This document shows positions 44,443 to 52,348 of a stretch of DNA of 64,000 bases, one piece after another. This DNA comes from Chryseobacterium sp. ON_d1 (GTDB taxonomy: Bacteria; Bacteroidota; Bacteroidia; Flavobacteriales; Weeksellaceae), in NCBI RefSeq assembly GCF_006829085.1, contig NZ_BJTC01000005.1:124001-188000 (forward strand), in the 5' to 3' direction. Below the pieces are notes generated by a model, which saw only the letters and a program-made list of their open reading frames with translations, was not told the DNA's origin and did no database searches. The translations under genes were made by a program, and so were the position numbers. Each line of letters begins with the position of its first letter. The first letter of the stretch is position 1.

Positions 44443-45075
44443 ATGGCCAATTTATTTCAAACCCTTACCAACACCGTAAAACATTGGTATATCCCATTAA
44501 TCTTCGGAATACTGTTTCTGATCTGTGGTTTTTACGTATTCAGTGTACCGCTCGCAACGTATGTTACCCTTTCTGTTCTTTTCAGTGTTTCATTCTTATT
44601 TTCAGGGATTACTGAAGTATTCTTTTCCTTACAAAACAGCAAATCCTTACAGGGGTGGGGCTGGTTTCTTGTAAGCGGATTATTAACAACCGCAATAGGA
44701 GTTTATCTTATCGCAAATCCGCAGATTTCAATGACGGTGCTCCCTTTTGTGATCGGATTTACTTTACTGTTCCGTTCCTTTCAGTTACTGGGTTTTGCTT
44801 TTGACCTGAAAAGCATGAGAATTATGAGCTGGGGAAATGTAGCCCTTGCCAGTGCAGGGGGTATTATATTTTCCCTATTACTGATATTCAATCCGGTTTT
44901 TACGGGAATTTCACTAGTGACACTTACCGGCGTTTCTTTTATTTTTATGGGAATCGCTTCCATTATGCTGGCTCTTGATTTAAGAAAAGTCAAAAAGATT
45001 CCTGGAAAAGTAAGTCAGGAATTAAGAGACAGGATCAGATCTATACAGGAAGAAATTGATGATCTTAAAAAATAA
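44443..45075 (+). CDS. HdeD-like (DUF308) membrane protein
   Basis: The 210-residue protein has six transmembrane segments arranged in hydrophobic pairs, for example WYIPLIFGILFLICGFYVFSV, WGWFLVSGLLTTAIGVYLI and LVTLTGVSFIFMGIASIMLAL. This is the usual HdeD/DUF308 layout of repeated helix pairs. A short charged C-terminal tail (RDRIRSIQEEIDDLKK) looks like a cytoplasmic helix. HdeD was named for acid resistance in enteric bacteria; a role here is not established. It is monocistronic with a terminator at 45098-45126 and converges on the TPR-LuxR gene. Confidence 0.85.
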   Translation: MANLFQTLTNTVKHWYIPLIFGILFLICGFYVFSVPLATYVTLSVLFSVSFLFSGITEVFFSLQNSKSLQGWGWFLVSGLLTTAIGVYLIANPQISMTVLPFVIGFTLLFRSFQLLGFAFDLKSMRIMSWGNVALASAGGIIFSLLLIFNPVFTGISLVTLTGVSFIFMGIASIMLALDLRKVKKIPGKVSQELRDRIRSIQEEIDDLKK

Positions 45076-45097
45076 TGTGCTATTGAATATAAATAAC

Positions 45098-45126
45098 AAA
45101 GACCTTACTAAGAGGTCTTTTTTTTG
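45098..45126 (+). terminator. Terminator after the HdeD-like gene
   Basis: Stem AAAGACCT with AGGTCTTT, 7-nt loop, T-run. The complementary A-rich flank means it may also act for the convergent gene. Confidence 0.85.
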
Positions 45127-45141
45127 CAAAATAAAAATATG

Positions 45142-46566
45142 TCAAAGCTCCAGAATCCATTTCTGAAGTTCAGTATTTGAGGGGAGTTTGAGTTTTTTCT
45201 TAAGTCTGTATCTTTTTGTTTCGATTCCCCGCAAACTGATGTTTTCATACTGGCAGATTTCTTTATTGGTGAGGTTTAATCTGATATAGGCACTGAATTT
45301 TATATCATGCTCTGTAAGTTCTGGTGTATGTGTAATTAATTTTTCATAGAATTCAGGATAGACTTCTTTAAAACGTGTCAGAAATAAAGGACTTCTGTTC
45401 TCCATCAATTGGATGATCTCTTCAAAAGAGTCGTTTACTTTTAATTTAAGAACATCCGTTTCCATGATCTTTTTCTCAATAATTTTATCTTTTTTGAGTT
45501 CCTTTTTGATATAGATTTTTCGTATGAAATAGAATAATATTAAAAATACAGCTATAATAGCCAGAGCTATCACATAAAATGTTTTTCTTTCTTTTTCTTT
45601 TTCCTCATGTTTTAACTCAATGAGCTTATTGACAGCAAGATTTATAGCTTCTTTTTCGTTTTTATTGATATTATCATTAAGAACAGTATATTTTCTTAGA
45701 TATTCATTGGATTTGTCAATTTCATTCAAAGACTTATATACACTTGAAAGCGTATCATATATCGTCAGTAAGGAAGTTGGAGTATTTTCCGTTTTTTGAA
45801 AGATATCAAGTGACTGCAGATAATATTCTAATGCTTTTTTTTTATCTCCTTTCACATTATAGAGATCTCCATAGCTGAACAATGCAGTTGCTTTTTCAAC
45901 ATCAGATGCATCATCCGAAAGGTCCATGGCTTTATTCATATAATATTCAGCAGAATCTAAATGAGTTTTTTTCGCAATAAACTGATCTGCTGTTCGTGTA
46001 TAGGAAGTTATATCAGGCTTTACACCCATTATTTTCTTCTTTATAGCCAGCAAAGAGTCAAGGTTTTTATCTTTAGGCAGGTTCTGCTGTTTCCATGAAT
46101 AGTTGTAATCCTGAGCAAATTCTCTCTGCTTAAGATCAGAAATTTTCTTTATATAAGTTTTTGCCTGGTCAAAGGCTGCATTAGATTGTTCATAAAGTCC
46201 CAGACGTGTATAGGTTCTTCCGTATTCATTATATAAATTGGCATTTAGAAAAGGATCATTACTACGGAGCAGCTCTTTTTTAGCCTTGTCAAGATATTCC
46301 AGACTTTCCTTGTTTCTGCCAAGTCCGTTTAATAAACTTGCTATATTGGTATATGCCATAATAATCCCTTTAGTATCATTATTTTCTTCATATTGTTTAA
46401 TAGCATTAATATTAAATTGTAAAGCTCCTTTTGCGTCTAATTTCTTCCTGTATTCTAATGTTGTTTTTATAGGTTCAGGTTGAAAAGAAAAATCCTGAGC
46501 GTTATAAAATATGGAGATAAAAAAGAAAATCAGATAAAGTGTTTTAATTCTAAAATTGGGGAACAT
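45142..46566 (-). CDS. Membrane TPR protein with C-terminal LuxR-type helix-turn-helix
   Basis: The 474-residue protein has a signal or anchor sequence (about 1-22), a tetratricopeptide-repeat region (about 50-310) with helices such as YSYGDLYNVKGDKKKALEYYLQSLDIF, a transmembrane helix (about 325-345), a basic-charged coil, and a C-terminal DNA-binding domain (about 405-474). The latter contains LTEHDIKFSAYIRLNLTNKEICQYENISLRGIETKRYRLKKKL. This Bacteroidetes architecture places periplasmic TPRs on the outside and a DNA-binding domain on the cytosolic side. Targets are unknown; the divergent paralogue B gene lies upstream and is a candidate. A -7 box TATTTTTG on the minus strand (46587-46594) precedes it. 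Confidence 0.85.
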   Translation of the reverse strand: MFPNFRIKTLYLIFFFISIFYNAQDFSFQPEPIKTTLEYRKKLDAKGALQFNINAIKQYEENNDTKGIIMAYTNIASLLNGLGRNKESLEYLDKAKKELLRSNDPFLNANLYNEYGRTYTRLGLYEQSNAAFDQAKTYIKKISDLKQREFAQDYNYSWKQQNLPKDKNLDSLLAIKKKIMGVKPDITSYTRTADQFIAKKTHLDSAEYYMNKAMDLSDDASDVEKATALFSYGDLYNVKGDKKKALEYYLQSLDIFQKTENTPTSLLTIYDTLSSVYKSLNEIDKSNEYLRKYTVLNDNINKNEKEAINLAVNKLIELKHEEKEKERKTFYVIALAIIAVFLILFYFIRKIYIKKELKKDKIIEKKIMETDVLKLKVNDSFEEIIQLMENRSPLFLTRFKEVYPEFYEKLITHTPELTEHDIKFSAYIRLNLTNKEICQYENISLRGIETKRYRLKKKLKLPSNTELQKWILEL

Positions 46567-47160
46567 ATTTTTTAAAATTATTAAGACAAAAATAACTTTT
46601 TTATGAATATGTTTAAAAAAATTAAGCGATTACCAATACTTTTTAATTGAGCAATATCATAAATGTATACTTCAAAAATACTTCATGAAAAATATAAAGT
46701 ATTGTTTTTTAATTCATTGTATTGTGAAGTATGTTTGGTGTAATGATACGGGGATATAATATTGATACATTTACTACGAAATATTTTTTTCATTCTACAG
46801 TGTTTGTGTTTATGGGCAGGGGTATTCTTAATCCCTGCCTTTTCAATGGATAGAATCATTGAAGCCTTAGAATACTTATAATTTCCTTCTATATCCTCTG
46901 GATTGTGTCCACCAAAAATTAATAATTCACTTTTTTTGCTTACTTCAAAGTTACTTCATTTAATATTTAACTAACTGATATTTAATGTTTTATTAATTGA
47001 AGTGTCTTTGATGTAGAATTTTTTTTATTTGCAGACAGTAAGTTTGCATCATCTAATTCGAACGTTGAAAAATTTCAGGGCCGGCCATATTTTTCAGTAC
47101 GATTCTAAATACACAAGAAAAAAAAAATTAAACATCAAACCTATTTTAAAACGTAAACAA
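46567..47160. other. 594-nt intergenic region with an orphan promoter-terminator pair
   Basis: This divergent region separates the TPR-LuxR gene from paralogue B. It contains the TPR -7 box (46587-46594), an isolated plus-strand -7 box TATGTTTG (46730-46737), a terminator-like hairpin (46815-46843) and, further on, the probable promoter and ~120-nt leader of paralogue B (-7-like TTTATTTG at 47024-47031). A 35-codon ORF (46743-46850) is open but overlaps the hairpin and has no coding support. Confidence 0.6.
46730..46843 (+). ncRNA. Candidate orphan small RNA
   Basis: A TAnnTTTG-type -7 box TATGTTTG (46730-46737) is followed about 80 nt later by a 9-bp GC-rich hairpin (GGCAGGGGT with ATCCCTGCC, 7-nt loop, 46815-46839) and TTTT. 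There is no matching gene between them, so a transcript of ~100 nt would be non-coding. The -33 TTG is 25 nt away, longer than usual. I do not recognise any RNA family. Confidence 0.35.
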
Positions 47161-48462
47161 ATGAAAAAAATAATCATTTCATCAGGAGTGCTTTTCTCCC
47201 ATTTAGTTTTCTCTCAGGTGGGTATAAATACTCCAAATCCTCAAGGTTCTTTTCATGTAGACGGAGCAAAAGATAACGTTTCAACAGGAGTGCCAACTAT
47301 AGCTCAACAGTCTAATGATTTTACAGTGCTCAGTAACGGAAATGTCGGAGTAGGAACAGTAATCCCTACTAATAAGCTTGATATCCGCTCTACAACCAAT
47401 GGTGCCCTGAAAATTGTTGATGGAACGCAGGGAAATGCCAAAGTTCTGACATCCGATGCGAATGGTGTGGCAACATGGAAAGACCTTCCTGTATCTGCAA
47501 ATACGAATATTTATAATTCAAACGGAACACTTACAGGAAGCCGTACAGTAGCTCAGGGAACCAACTCTTTAGCCTTTACAAGTACTGCTACTGCAGGGAC
47601 CAATCACTTTTCAGTGGATGGGAGTACATTTTCAGTAGATGCAGTTACCAATAGAGTGGGTATAGGGACAACAACTCCCAGGAATATGCTGGATTTAGGA
47701 ACTGGTAACGGAAAGAAACTGGCATTATGGAACAGCACTGCAGGAGATGATTTTTACGGACTAGGAAATGCAGCCAATGTTTTACAATTATTTGCAGGTG
47801 CTCCTGAAGCAGGAGATCCATTAATGACTTTAAATAAAAATGGTAGAGTAGGAATTGGTACGACAGCTCCCACAAATGTACTGGATGTTCGTTCTGCAAC
47901 CAGCGGTGCATTAAAAATTGTAGATGGAACACAGGGAGCCAATAAAATATTAACCTCAGATGCCAACGGTGTGGCAACATGGCAGAGAGCTGCGTCTAAT
48001 GTTGCAGTAGGAACATTGGGCGGAGGATATGATGTTCCCTTTTCTCAATTTTCTGATTATAGATATACAGGCTCTTCCATTGCTTTACCTCCGGGAAGAT
48101 GGATGGTTACCATTTCATTATTATTAATACCTCAGGGAACAATTACAGCAAGTGACTGGATGTTTGTAAGAAGTACTTTTTCAGAAGCAAATCTTACAAC
48201 CATTGGACAAACCGGCACTCAGTCAGCAGATGTCATAAGGCCTACTTTAATGAGTTTTCAATTGGAAGGACCATTTAATGGTGGACAAAAATATAGTGTT
48301 GCTACGGGTACAGTACAAATTAATAATACATCCGGGACAACCAAAACATATAGATATATTGTAGGAAATACTCAGGCTAGTGGTACTGTGACGGGGGCCG
48401 GATTAGGTAAAGTGGGAGGAGTATGGTCTGAAAATGCGATTTATGCAGTTGCAGTTAATTAA
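47161..48462 (+). CDS. Secreted VGxNTPNPQG-family protein, paralogue B
   Basis: The 433-residue protein has a signal peptide (about 1-19) before QVGINTPNPQGSFHVDGAKDN. It then carries tail-fibre-like modules of the type VGIGT..PTN.LD: an internal duplication covers about residues 60-107 and 228-274, both containing GALKIVDGTQG and LTSDANGVATW. The C-terminal domain (about 280-433) matches that of paralogue A, including IALPPGRWMVTISLLLIP and VWSENAIYAVAVN. I chose ATG 47161; the in-frame TTG at 47029 falls within the -7-like box TTTATTTG. No sorting domain is present. Function unknown; a surface fibre or adhesin-like role is inferred from the repeats. A terminator lies at 48540-48580. Confidence 0.75.
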   Translation: MKKIIISSGVLFSHLVFSQVGINTPNPQGSFHVDGAKDNVSTGVPTIAQQSNDFTVLSNGNVGVGTVIPTNKLDIRSTTNGALKIVDGTQGNAKVLTSDANGVATWKDLPVSANTNIYNSNGTLTGSRTVAQGTNSLAFTSTATAGTNHFSVDGSTFSVDAVTNRVGIGTTTPRNMLDLGTGNGKKLALWNSTAGDDFYGLGNAANVLQLFAGAPEAGDPLMTLNKNGRVGIGTTAPTNVLDVRSATSGALKIVDGTQGANKILTSDANGVATWQRAASNVAVGTLGGGYDVPFSQFSDYRYTGSSIALPPGRWMVTISLLLIPQGTITASDWMFVRSTFSEANLTTIGQTGTQSADVIRPTLMSFQLEGPFNGGQKYSVATGTVQINNTSGTTKTYRYIVGNTQASGTVTGAGLGKVGGVWSENAIYAVAVN

Positions 48463-48539
48463 TAAAAGAAGAAGTATATCAGATTCAAGATATTTTACTT
48501 TTTATTGATCAGAAGGCATACAGTGCAATTATGCCATAG

Positions 48540-48580
48540 ACTACTTTTTTTCAAAAACAGCTTGAAAAAAAGTAGTTTTT
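48540..48580. terminator. Terminator after paralogue B
   Basis: A perfect 15-bp stem (ACTACTTTTTTTCAA on the 5' side) with a 7-nt loop and short T-run. Confidence 0.8.
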
Positions 48581-48651
48581 ATTTGTCGTACTGTTTTTCC
48601 TGAGCAGAATAGACAAAAAGAATGTGACCCTATAAAAAAACAGAATATCAG

Positions 48652-49197
48652 ATGAAAAAAAATATAGGATTATCAGATACAATACTTTGTATTAGCACCA
48701 TCGCAATGCTTATATTTTTAGTTCCCCTGGTAGCGTCAATATTTTTTAATGCCAGTGAATCTTTGCTTTGTATTTCAATTTTTTTAATTCTTATTGAAAT
48801 AGAATTTCTTTTTCTTGGCTTCATCCCGATTTGGAAACTGATAATTCTATTAATGAGAAATACCACGGATGGGCAGATTAGGTCCTCTTATTTTTTAGTA
48901 GCTCTTCCTTTTTTTCTCATAGGAGAGGGTGTGACAATATGGTCTGCATCAAATTTTTGCCAGGAAATAGCTACAGTTTTCTATGATTACAGTATTGGGA
49001 TATTTACACATTATCATCAAGGAGAAGTCCCGGGTTGGACCACCTATAAGATGACCACTGATCGTGCAGAATTTACAGCCGAGATGATTTTGAGGTGCTT
49101 TTTCGCAGGATTATGGGGATTTTTGTTGGAATTTGGAATATTGATGATAGCAGTAGCATTCACTTTTATTATAAGAACAGATTTCCGAAAAATTTGA
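48652..49197 (+). CDS. Small polytopic membrane protein of unknown function
   Basis: This 181-residue protein has about four predicted transmembrane segments (about 9-32, 39-66, 80-100 and 147-174). A soluble stretch lies between the third and fourth (about 105-140) with several aromatic residues and YHQGEVPGWTTYKMTTD. I do not recognise a family. It sits between secreted paralogues B and C on the same strand, with a terminator upstream, so it has its own transcript. No catalytic or metal-binding motif is evident. The codon use and long open frame support a real gene; a role linked to the flanking secreted proteins is speculative. Confidence 0.65.
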   Translation: MKKNIGLSDTILCISTIAMLIFLVPLVASIFFNASESLLCISIFLILIEIEFLFLGFIPIWKLIILLMRNTTDGQIRSSYFLVALPFFLIGEGVTIWSASNFCQEIATVFYDYSIGIFTHYHQGEVPGWTTYKMTTDRAEFTAEMILRCFFAGLWGFLLEFGILMIAVAFTFIIRTDFRKI

Positions 49198-49338
49198 AAG
49201 CAGCATAAATTATAAAATCTTGAGTAGAACAGATAATGGCTGCAATATAGATTATTGAAAAACCAGAACTATGTTGTGAATATTAATTGTATTATATGTT
49301 ATTTATGATAATTTAATATTACAATCACTTTAAAGGTG

Positions 49339-49346
49339 TAAATTTG
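49339..49346 (+). promoter_or_regulatory. -7 box upstream of paralogue C
   Basis: TAAATTTG matches TAnnTTTG, about 83 nt before the ATG at 49429. No clear -33 TTG. Confidence 0.45.
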
Positions 49347-49428
49347 ATTAGTATATAAGTTTATTTGAATTAAAAATTTAAAGGCTTATTAAGCAAATAC
49401 TCAAATTACACCATTTAAATCTTAAAAA

Positions 49429-50454
49429 ATGAAAAAAAACTTAATCACTTTGACAATGGTATTCTTTTCTATCATTGTTTTATCACAGGTAGGGATAAGT
49501 ACCCCTAATCCTCAAGGTACGTTTCATGTTGATGGAGCCAAAGATAATCCGGCAACAGGTCTTCCAACAGATGCTCAGCAAGCCAATGATCTCACAGTAA
49601 CCTCCGCCGGAAGAGTAGGTATTGGCAATATCGCACCATCATCGAATCTTCACATAACCAATAGAGGAACAGCTACCGGGATTGGTGGTGGTGAAGCTAC
49701 CAATACAGGATTACTGATAGAAAATCCTATAGCCAATAGTTCCATATTATCGATCTTGAGAACTACAGGCACTACAGGAATAAAACAGGCGGTAATGGGA
49801 ATAAACCCCAATTTTAATGGAAATAACGGGGTATTTATTATTTCCCGGGCCCCTGGTGGAAGTGATCTGGCAATAGATTTAACCTTAGGTAATATAGGTG
49901 TTGCTACCAATACTCCAACCAATACTTTAGACGTTGCAGGAAGTACCAGAATAAGAACCATGGATGTGGCGGCCGGTGCTACCCTTATAACACCAGTATA
50001 TTCAGATACAAATGGTGTTCTGAATAAAGCTGTTACTAATGTATACGGAACAGTTATTAACAATACCGTGAATGTAACAGCAGGAGCTACAGCTGCTTTG
50101 ATTACGGGAATTCCAAATGCAGGAGTATATAAAGCGGCAGTTTCTGTTGGGAATGCCTGCGGAAGAACTACAATTGCCGAATATTATGTAACCAGCAATG
50201 CTTTTAATAATGCTTTTTCTATTAAAGGTATAGATGGTCTTCTCAATACAGATACTACTTCTAAAGGTCCTGTGTTTACAGAGGTAAACAGATTTACGAC
50301 TTCAGTGGTGTGGTCTGGTGTACCCAATTGTGCAGGTGGAACGGGTTCAGCATTGAGTTATACGCTAACAATGCCTTCAGCAGATATAATCAATGTTACC
50401 AATAACGGAGATGTATCTTTAGATTACAGAATAATTCTTACAAGACTTTTTTAG
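49429..50454 (+). CDS. Secreted VGxNTPNPQG-family protein, paralogue C
   Basis: The 341-residue protein has a signal peptide (about 1-19) and the same mature start as its paralogues, QVGISTPNPQGTFHVDGAKDN. Tail-fibre-like repeats follow (VGIGNIAPSSNLHI and IGVATNTPTNTLDVAGSTRI). Its C-terminal domain (about 200-341) is unrelated in sequence to that of paralogues A and B. It includes TVINNTVNVTAGATAALITGIPNAG and two cysteines (VGNACGRT and VPNCAGG) that could form a disulfide. It ends DYRIILTRLF, with no sorting domain. The modular swap suggests that different C-terminal domains are displayed on a common base. Function unknown. Terminator at 50477-50506. Confidence 0.75.
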   Translation: MKKNLITLTMVFFSIIVLSQVGISTPNPQGTFHVDGAKDNPATGLPTDAQQANDLTVTSAGRVGIGNIAPSSNLHITNRGTATGIGGGEATNTGLLIENPIANSSILSILRTTGTTGIKQAVMGINPNFNGNNGVFIISRAPGGSDLAIDLTLGNIGVATNTPTNTLDVAGSTRIRTMDVAAGATLITPVYSDTNGVLNKAVTNVYGTVINNTVNVTAGATAALITGIPNAGVYKAAVSVGNACGRTTIAEYYVTSNAFNNAFSIKGIDGLLNTDTTSKGPVFTEVNRFTTSVVWSGVPNCAGGTGSALSYTLTMPSADIINVTNNGDVSLDYRIILTRLF

Positions 50455-50476
50455 TTTGAAAAAATTAATATAAAAT

Positions 50477-50506
50477 AGGCTGCTTCATCATTGAGGCAGT
50501 CTTTTT
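50477..50506 (+). terminator. Terminator after paralogue C
   Basis: An 11-bp stem (AGGCTGCTTCA with TGAGGCAGTCT, two wobble pairs), TCAT loop, T-run. Confidence 0.88.
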
Positions 50507-50640
50507 CAAAAGTAAAAGATATGATAAAATTGATGAACAGACTATACGAAAATACTTGGCTATAAAAAATGCTGAGATGTAAATCCTGATTTTCAATATT
50601 AGCATCTGGCCTTAAAAAATATAGGCAATTCAAATTCTGG

Positions 50641-50675
50641 TAAAAAAACAAAAACCACCCTTAAAAAGGATGGTT
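50641..50675 (-). terminator. Terminator of the tRNA-Gln transcript
   Basis: On the minus strand AACCATCCTT pairs with AAGGGTGGTT (one wobble, 3-nt loop) and is followed by TTTTGTTTTTTT, immediately 3' of the tRNA. Confidence 0.85.
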
Positions 50676-50677
50676 TG

Positions 50678-50748
50678 TAGACCCACAGGGATTCGAACCC
50701 CAGATGACTGAACCAAAATCAGTAGTGTTACCGCTACACCATGGGTCT
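50678..50748 (-). tRNA. tRNA-Gln (anticodon TTG)
   Basis: The minus strand folds as a 71-nt tRNA: acceptor stem AGACCCA/TGGGTCT, discriminator A, anticodon stem CTGA/TCAG around the loop TTTTGGT giving anticodon TTG, and a T-arm GGGGTTCGAATCCC. CCA is not encoded. The promoter TTG-N19-TAAATTTG and a terminator flank it, so it is transcribed alone. Confidence 0.96.
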
Positions 50749-50766
50749 CTGTTTGTTTTAGTGGTG

Positions 50767-50796
50767 CAAATTTACAGCTTTTTTCTTTACTTACAA
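50767..50796 (-). promoter_or_regulatory. tRNA-Gln promoter (TTG-N19-TAAATTTG)
   Basis: On the minus strand a -33 TTG (50796-50794) and a perfect -7 box TAAATTTG (50774-50767) are separated by 19 nt. The tRNA 5' end is 19 nt downstream of the box. This is one of the clearest promoters in the window. Confidence 0.85.
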
Positions 50797-50848
50797 GAAC
50801 TTTTTGATTTTTTTTTTAAATTTACTGTAGAATTTATTTACAGAAAAC

Positions 50849-51871
50849 ATGCTGATAGACTTCAAGAATCTCAATATTAATAAATTATCATTCCATACGG
50901 AATTTGAAAAAAAAGTGAAAACTTTTTTAGAAGAATGGTTTTCAGAAAAAACAGAGGTAAGTGTCCAGACTTCAGGCTCAACGGGAGTTCCCAAAATTTT
51001 TGATATTGAGAAACAGAAAATGATTAACTCAGCAGTGATGACCTGTAATTTTTTGGGGTTAAAAGAAGGAGATGTCGGATTGCTTTGTCTTCCTGTAGAA
51101 TATATCTCAGGAAAAATGATGATCGTCCGTTCAATAGAAAGAAAATTAAAGCTAAGAATTGTTGACCCCTCTTTAAAACCAATGGAACATCTGAAAGAAG
51201 AAATAGATTTTTGTGCTATGACCCCGCTTCAGGTAGAAAATTCCCTGGATCAGCTTCATCTGATTAAAAATCTGATTATCGGAGGTGCAGCTGTTTCAGA
51301 AAGCCTGAAAAACAAAATTCTGCACATGAATCTTAGCAATTCCAACCGCATTTTTGAAACCTATGGAATGTCTGAAACCCTTTCCCATATTGGATTAAAA
51401 CAACTGATGCCAAATCAGGAAGATTATTTCACAGTTTTTGAAAATGTAACCATTTCTTTGGACGATAGGGGATGTCTTAAAATTTTTGCCCCTAATGTAA
51501 ATGCTGAAGAACTGCAGACCAATGATTTAGTCGATATTAAGAATGAAAAGCAATTTAAATTTCTAGGAAGAATTGATAATGTGATCAATTCAGGTGGAGC
51601 AAAAATTTTCCCTGAGGCTCTGGAGGCCCTGGTAAAAAAAGTTCTCCCGAACGAAGCGGTATTTATGGGGCTGCCGGATGAGAGTTTGGGTCAGAAATTG
51701 ATATTGATTATTGAAGGAAAGGAATCTGATGAGATTAAAAGAAAAATTTCAGAAATCCCGTTTGAGAAAAATTTCCACAGACCAAAAGAAATTATTTTCA
51801 TCAATGAAATCCCACGAACACCTAATGGGAAAATAAACAGGCTGGAACTGTATAAATGTATAAATCCCTAA
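50849..51871 (+). CDS. menE: o-Succinylbenzoate-CoA ligase-like AMP-binding enzyme
   Basis: The 340-residue adenylate-forming enzyme is short, as Bacteroidetes MenE proteins are. It has the phosphate-binding loop QTSGSTGVPK (about residues 40-49), the substrate/AMP motif TYGMSET, the hinge-region GRIDNVINSGGAKI, and the C-terminal catalytic Lys328 in PNGKINR. MenE activates o-succinylbenzoate with ATP and CoA in menaquinone synthesis, the only respiratory quinone in this group. It precedes arfB by 36 nt and may be co-transcribed with it. The substrate is inferred from size and family; a generic acyl-CoA ligase cannot be excluded. Confidence 0.85.
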   Translation: MLIDFKNLNINKLSFHTEFEKKVKTFLEEWFSEKTEVSVQTSGSTGVPKIFDIEKQKMINSAVMTCNFLGLKEGDVGLLCLPVEYISGKMMIVRSIERKLKLRIVDPSLKPMEHLKEEIDFCAMTPLQVENSLDQLHLIKNLIIGGAAVSESLKNKILHMNLSNSNRIFETYGMSETLSHIGLKQLMPNQEDYFTVFENVTISLDDRGCLKIFAPNVNAEELQTNDLVDIKNEKQFKFLGRIDNVINSGGAKIFPEALEALVKKVLPNEAVFMGLPDESLGQKLILIIEGKESDEIKRKISEIPFEKNFHRPKEIIFINEIPRTPNGKINRLELYKCINP

Positions 51872-51907
51872 CGTAGGCTATTGGCCATATATCCAAATAC
51901 TAAAAAA

Positions 51908-52300
51908 ATGAAAGACTTTTCAAAAGAACTCAGTTTCAAAACGTCCCGCAGCAGTGGAGCAGGAGGACAGAATGTCAATAAAGTGGAAACTGCTGTAACT
52001 GTACTTTGGAAAGTGGATTCTTCAGATTTTTTTAATGAAGATGAAAAAATATTGATTCAGAATAAACTGAAAAACAGAATGAATGCAGATGGCTTTTTAT
52101 TCCTGACAGTTTCTGAAAGCAGAACCCAGCTGATGAATAAAAATAAAGCCATTGAAAAAATAACTGAAATCGTAAACAAAGCCCTCATTATTCCTAAAAA
52201 GAGAACCGCTACCAAGCCCTCAAAAGCCCAGAAACAAAAAAGGCTGGATAGTAAGAAAAAACTTTCTGATAAAAAGGAAAACAGACGATTCAGGTTTTAA
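51908..52300 (+). CDS. arfB: Alternative ribosome-rescue factor ArfB
   Basis: The 130-residue protein has the release-factor catalytic motif GGQ (19-21) in SRSSGAGGQNVNKVETAV and a basic C-terminal tail (PSKAQKQKRLDSKKKLSDKKENRRFRF) that would enter the empty mRNA channel. ArfB hydrolyses peptidyl-tRNA on stalled ribosomes lacking a stop codon. I chose the ATG at 51908 rather than an in-frame TTG at 51881, because homologues begin shortly before the GGQ region. It follows menE by 36 nt. Size and domain order fit the YaeJ/ArfB family, not the longer RF1/RF2. Confidence 0.92.
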   Translation: MKDFSKELSFKTSRSSGAGGQNVNKVETAVTVLWKVDSSDFFNEDEKILIQNKLKNRMNADGFLFLTVSESRTQLMNKNKAIEKITEIVNKALIIPKKRTATKPSKAQKQKRLDSKKKLSDKKENRRFRF

Positions 52301-52306
52301 GGTGTT

Positions 52307-52331
52307 TTTTCCGCGGAAAACCCTATTTTTG
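52307..52331 (+). promoter_or_regulatory. Promoter with 14-bp palindrome upstream of the OmpA-barrel-type gene
   Basis: The perfect palindrome TTTTCCGCGGAAAA (52307-52320) is followed 3 nt later by a -7 box TATTTTTG (52324-52331), 17 nt before the ATG. No -33 TTG is present; the palindrome occupies that zone and could be an operator. Confidence 0.5.
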
Positions 52332-52348
52332 CCGGAAACTTTAAAACC

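Noticed and set aside
46743..46850. 35-codon ORF in the 46.6-47.1 kb gap
   Set aside because: It overlaps a terminator-like hairpin and shows no coding signature or recognisable sequence.
47029..47160. 44-residue N-terminal extension of paralogue B from a TTG
   Set aside because: It lacks resemblance to the paralogues, lies within a probable promoter/leader, and would bury the signal peptide inside the protein.
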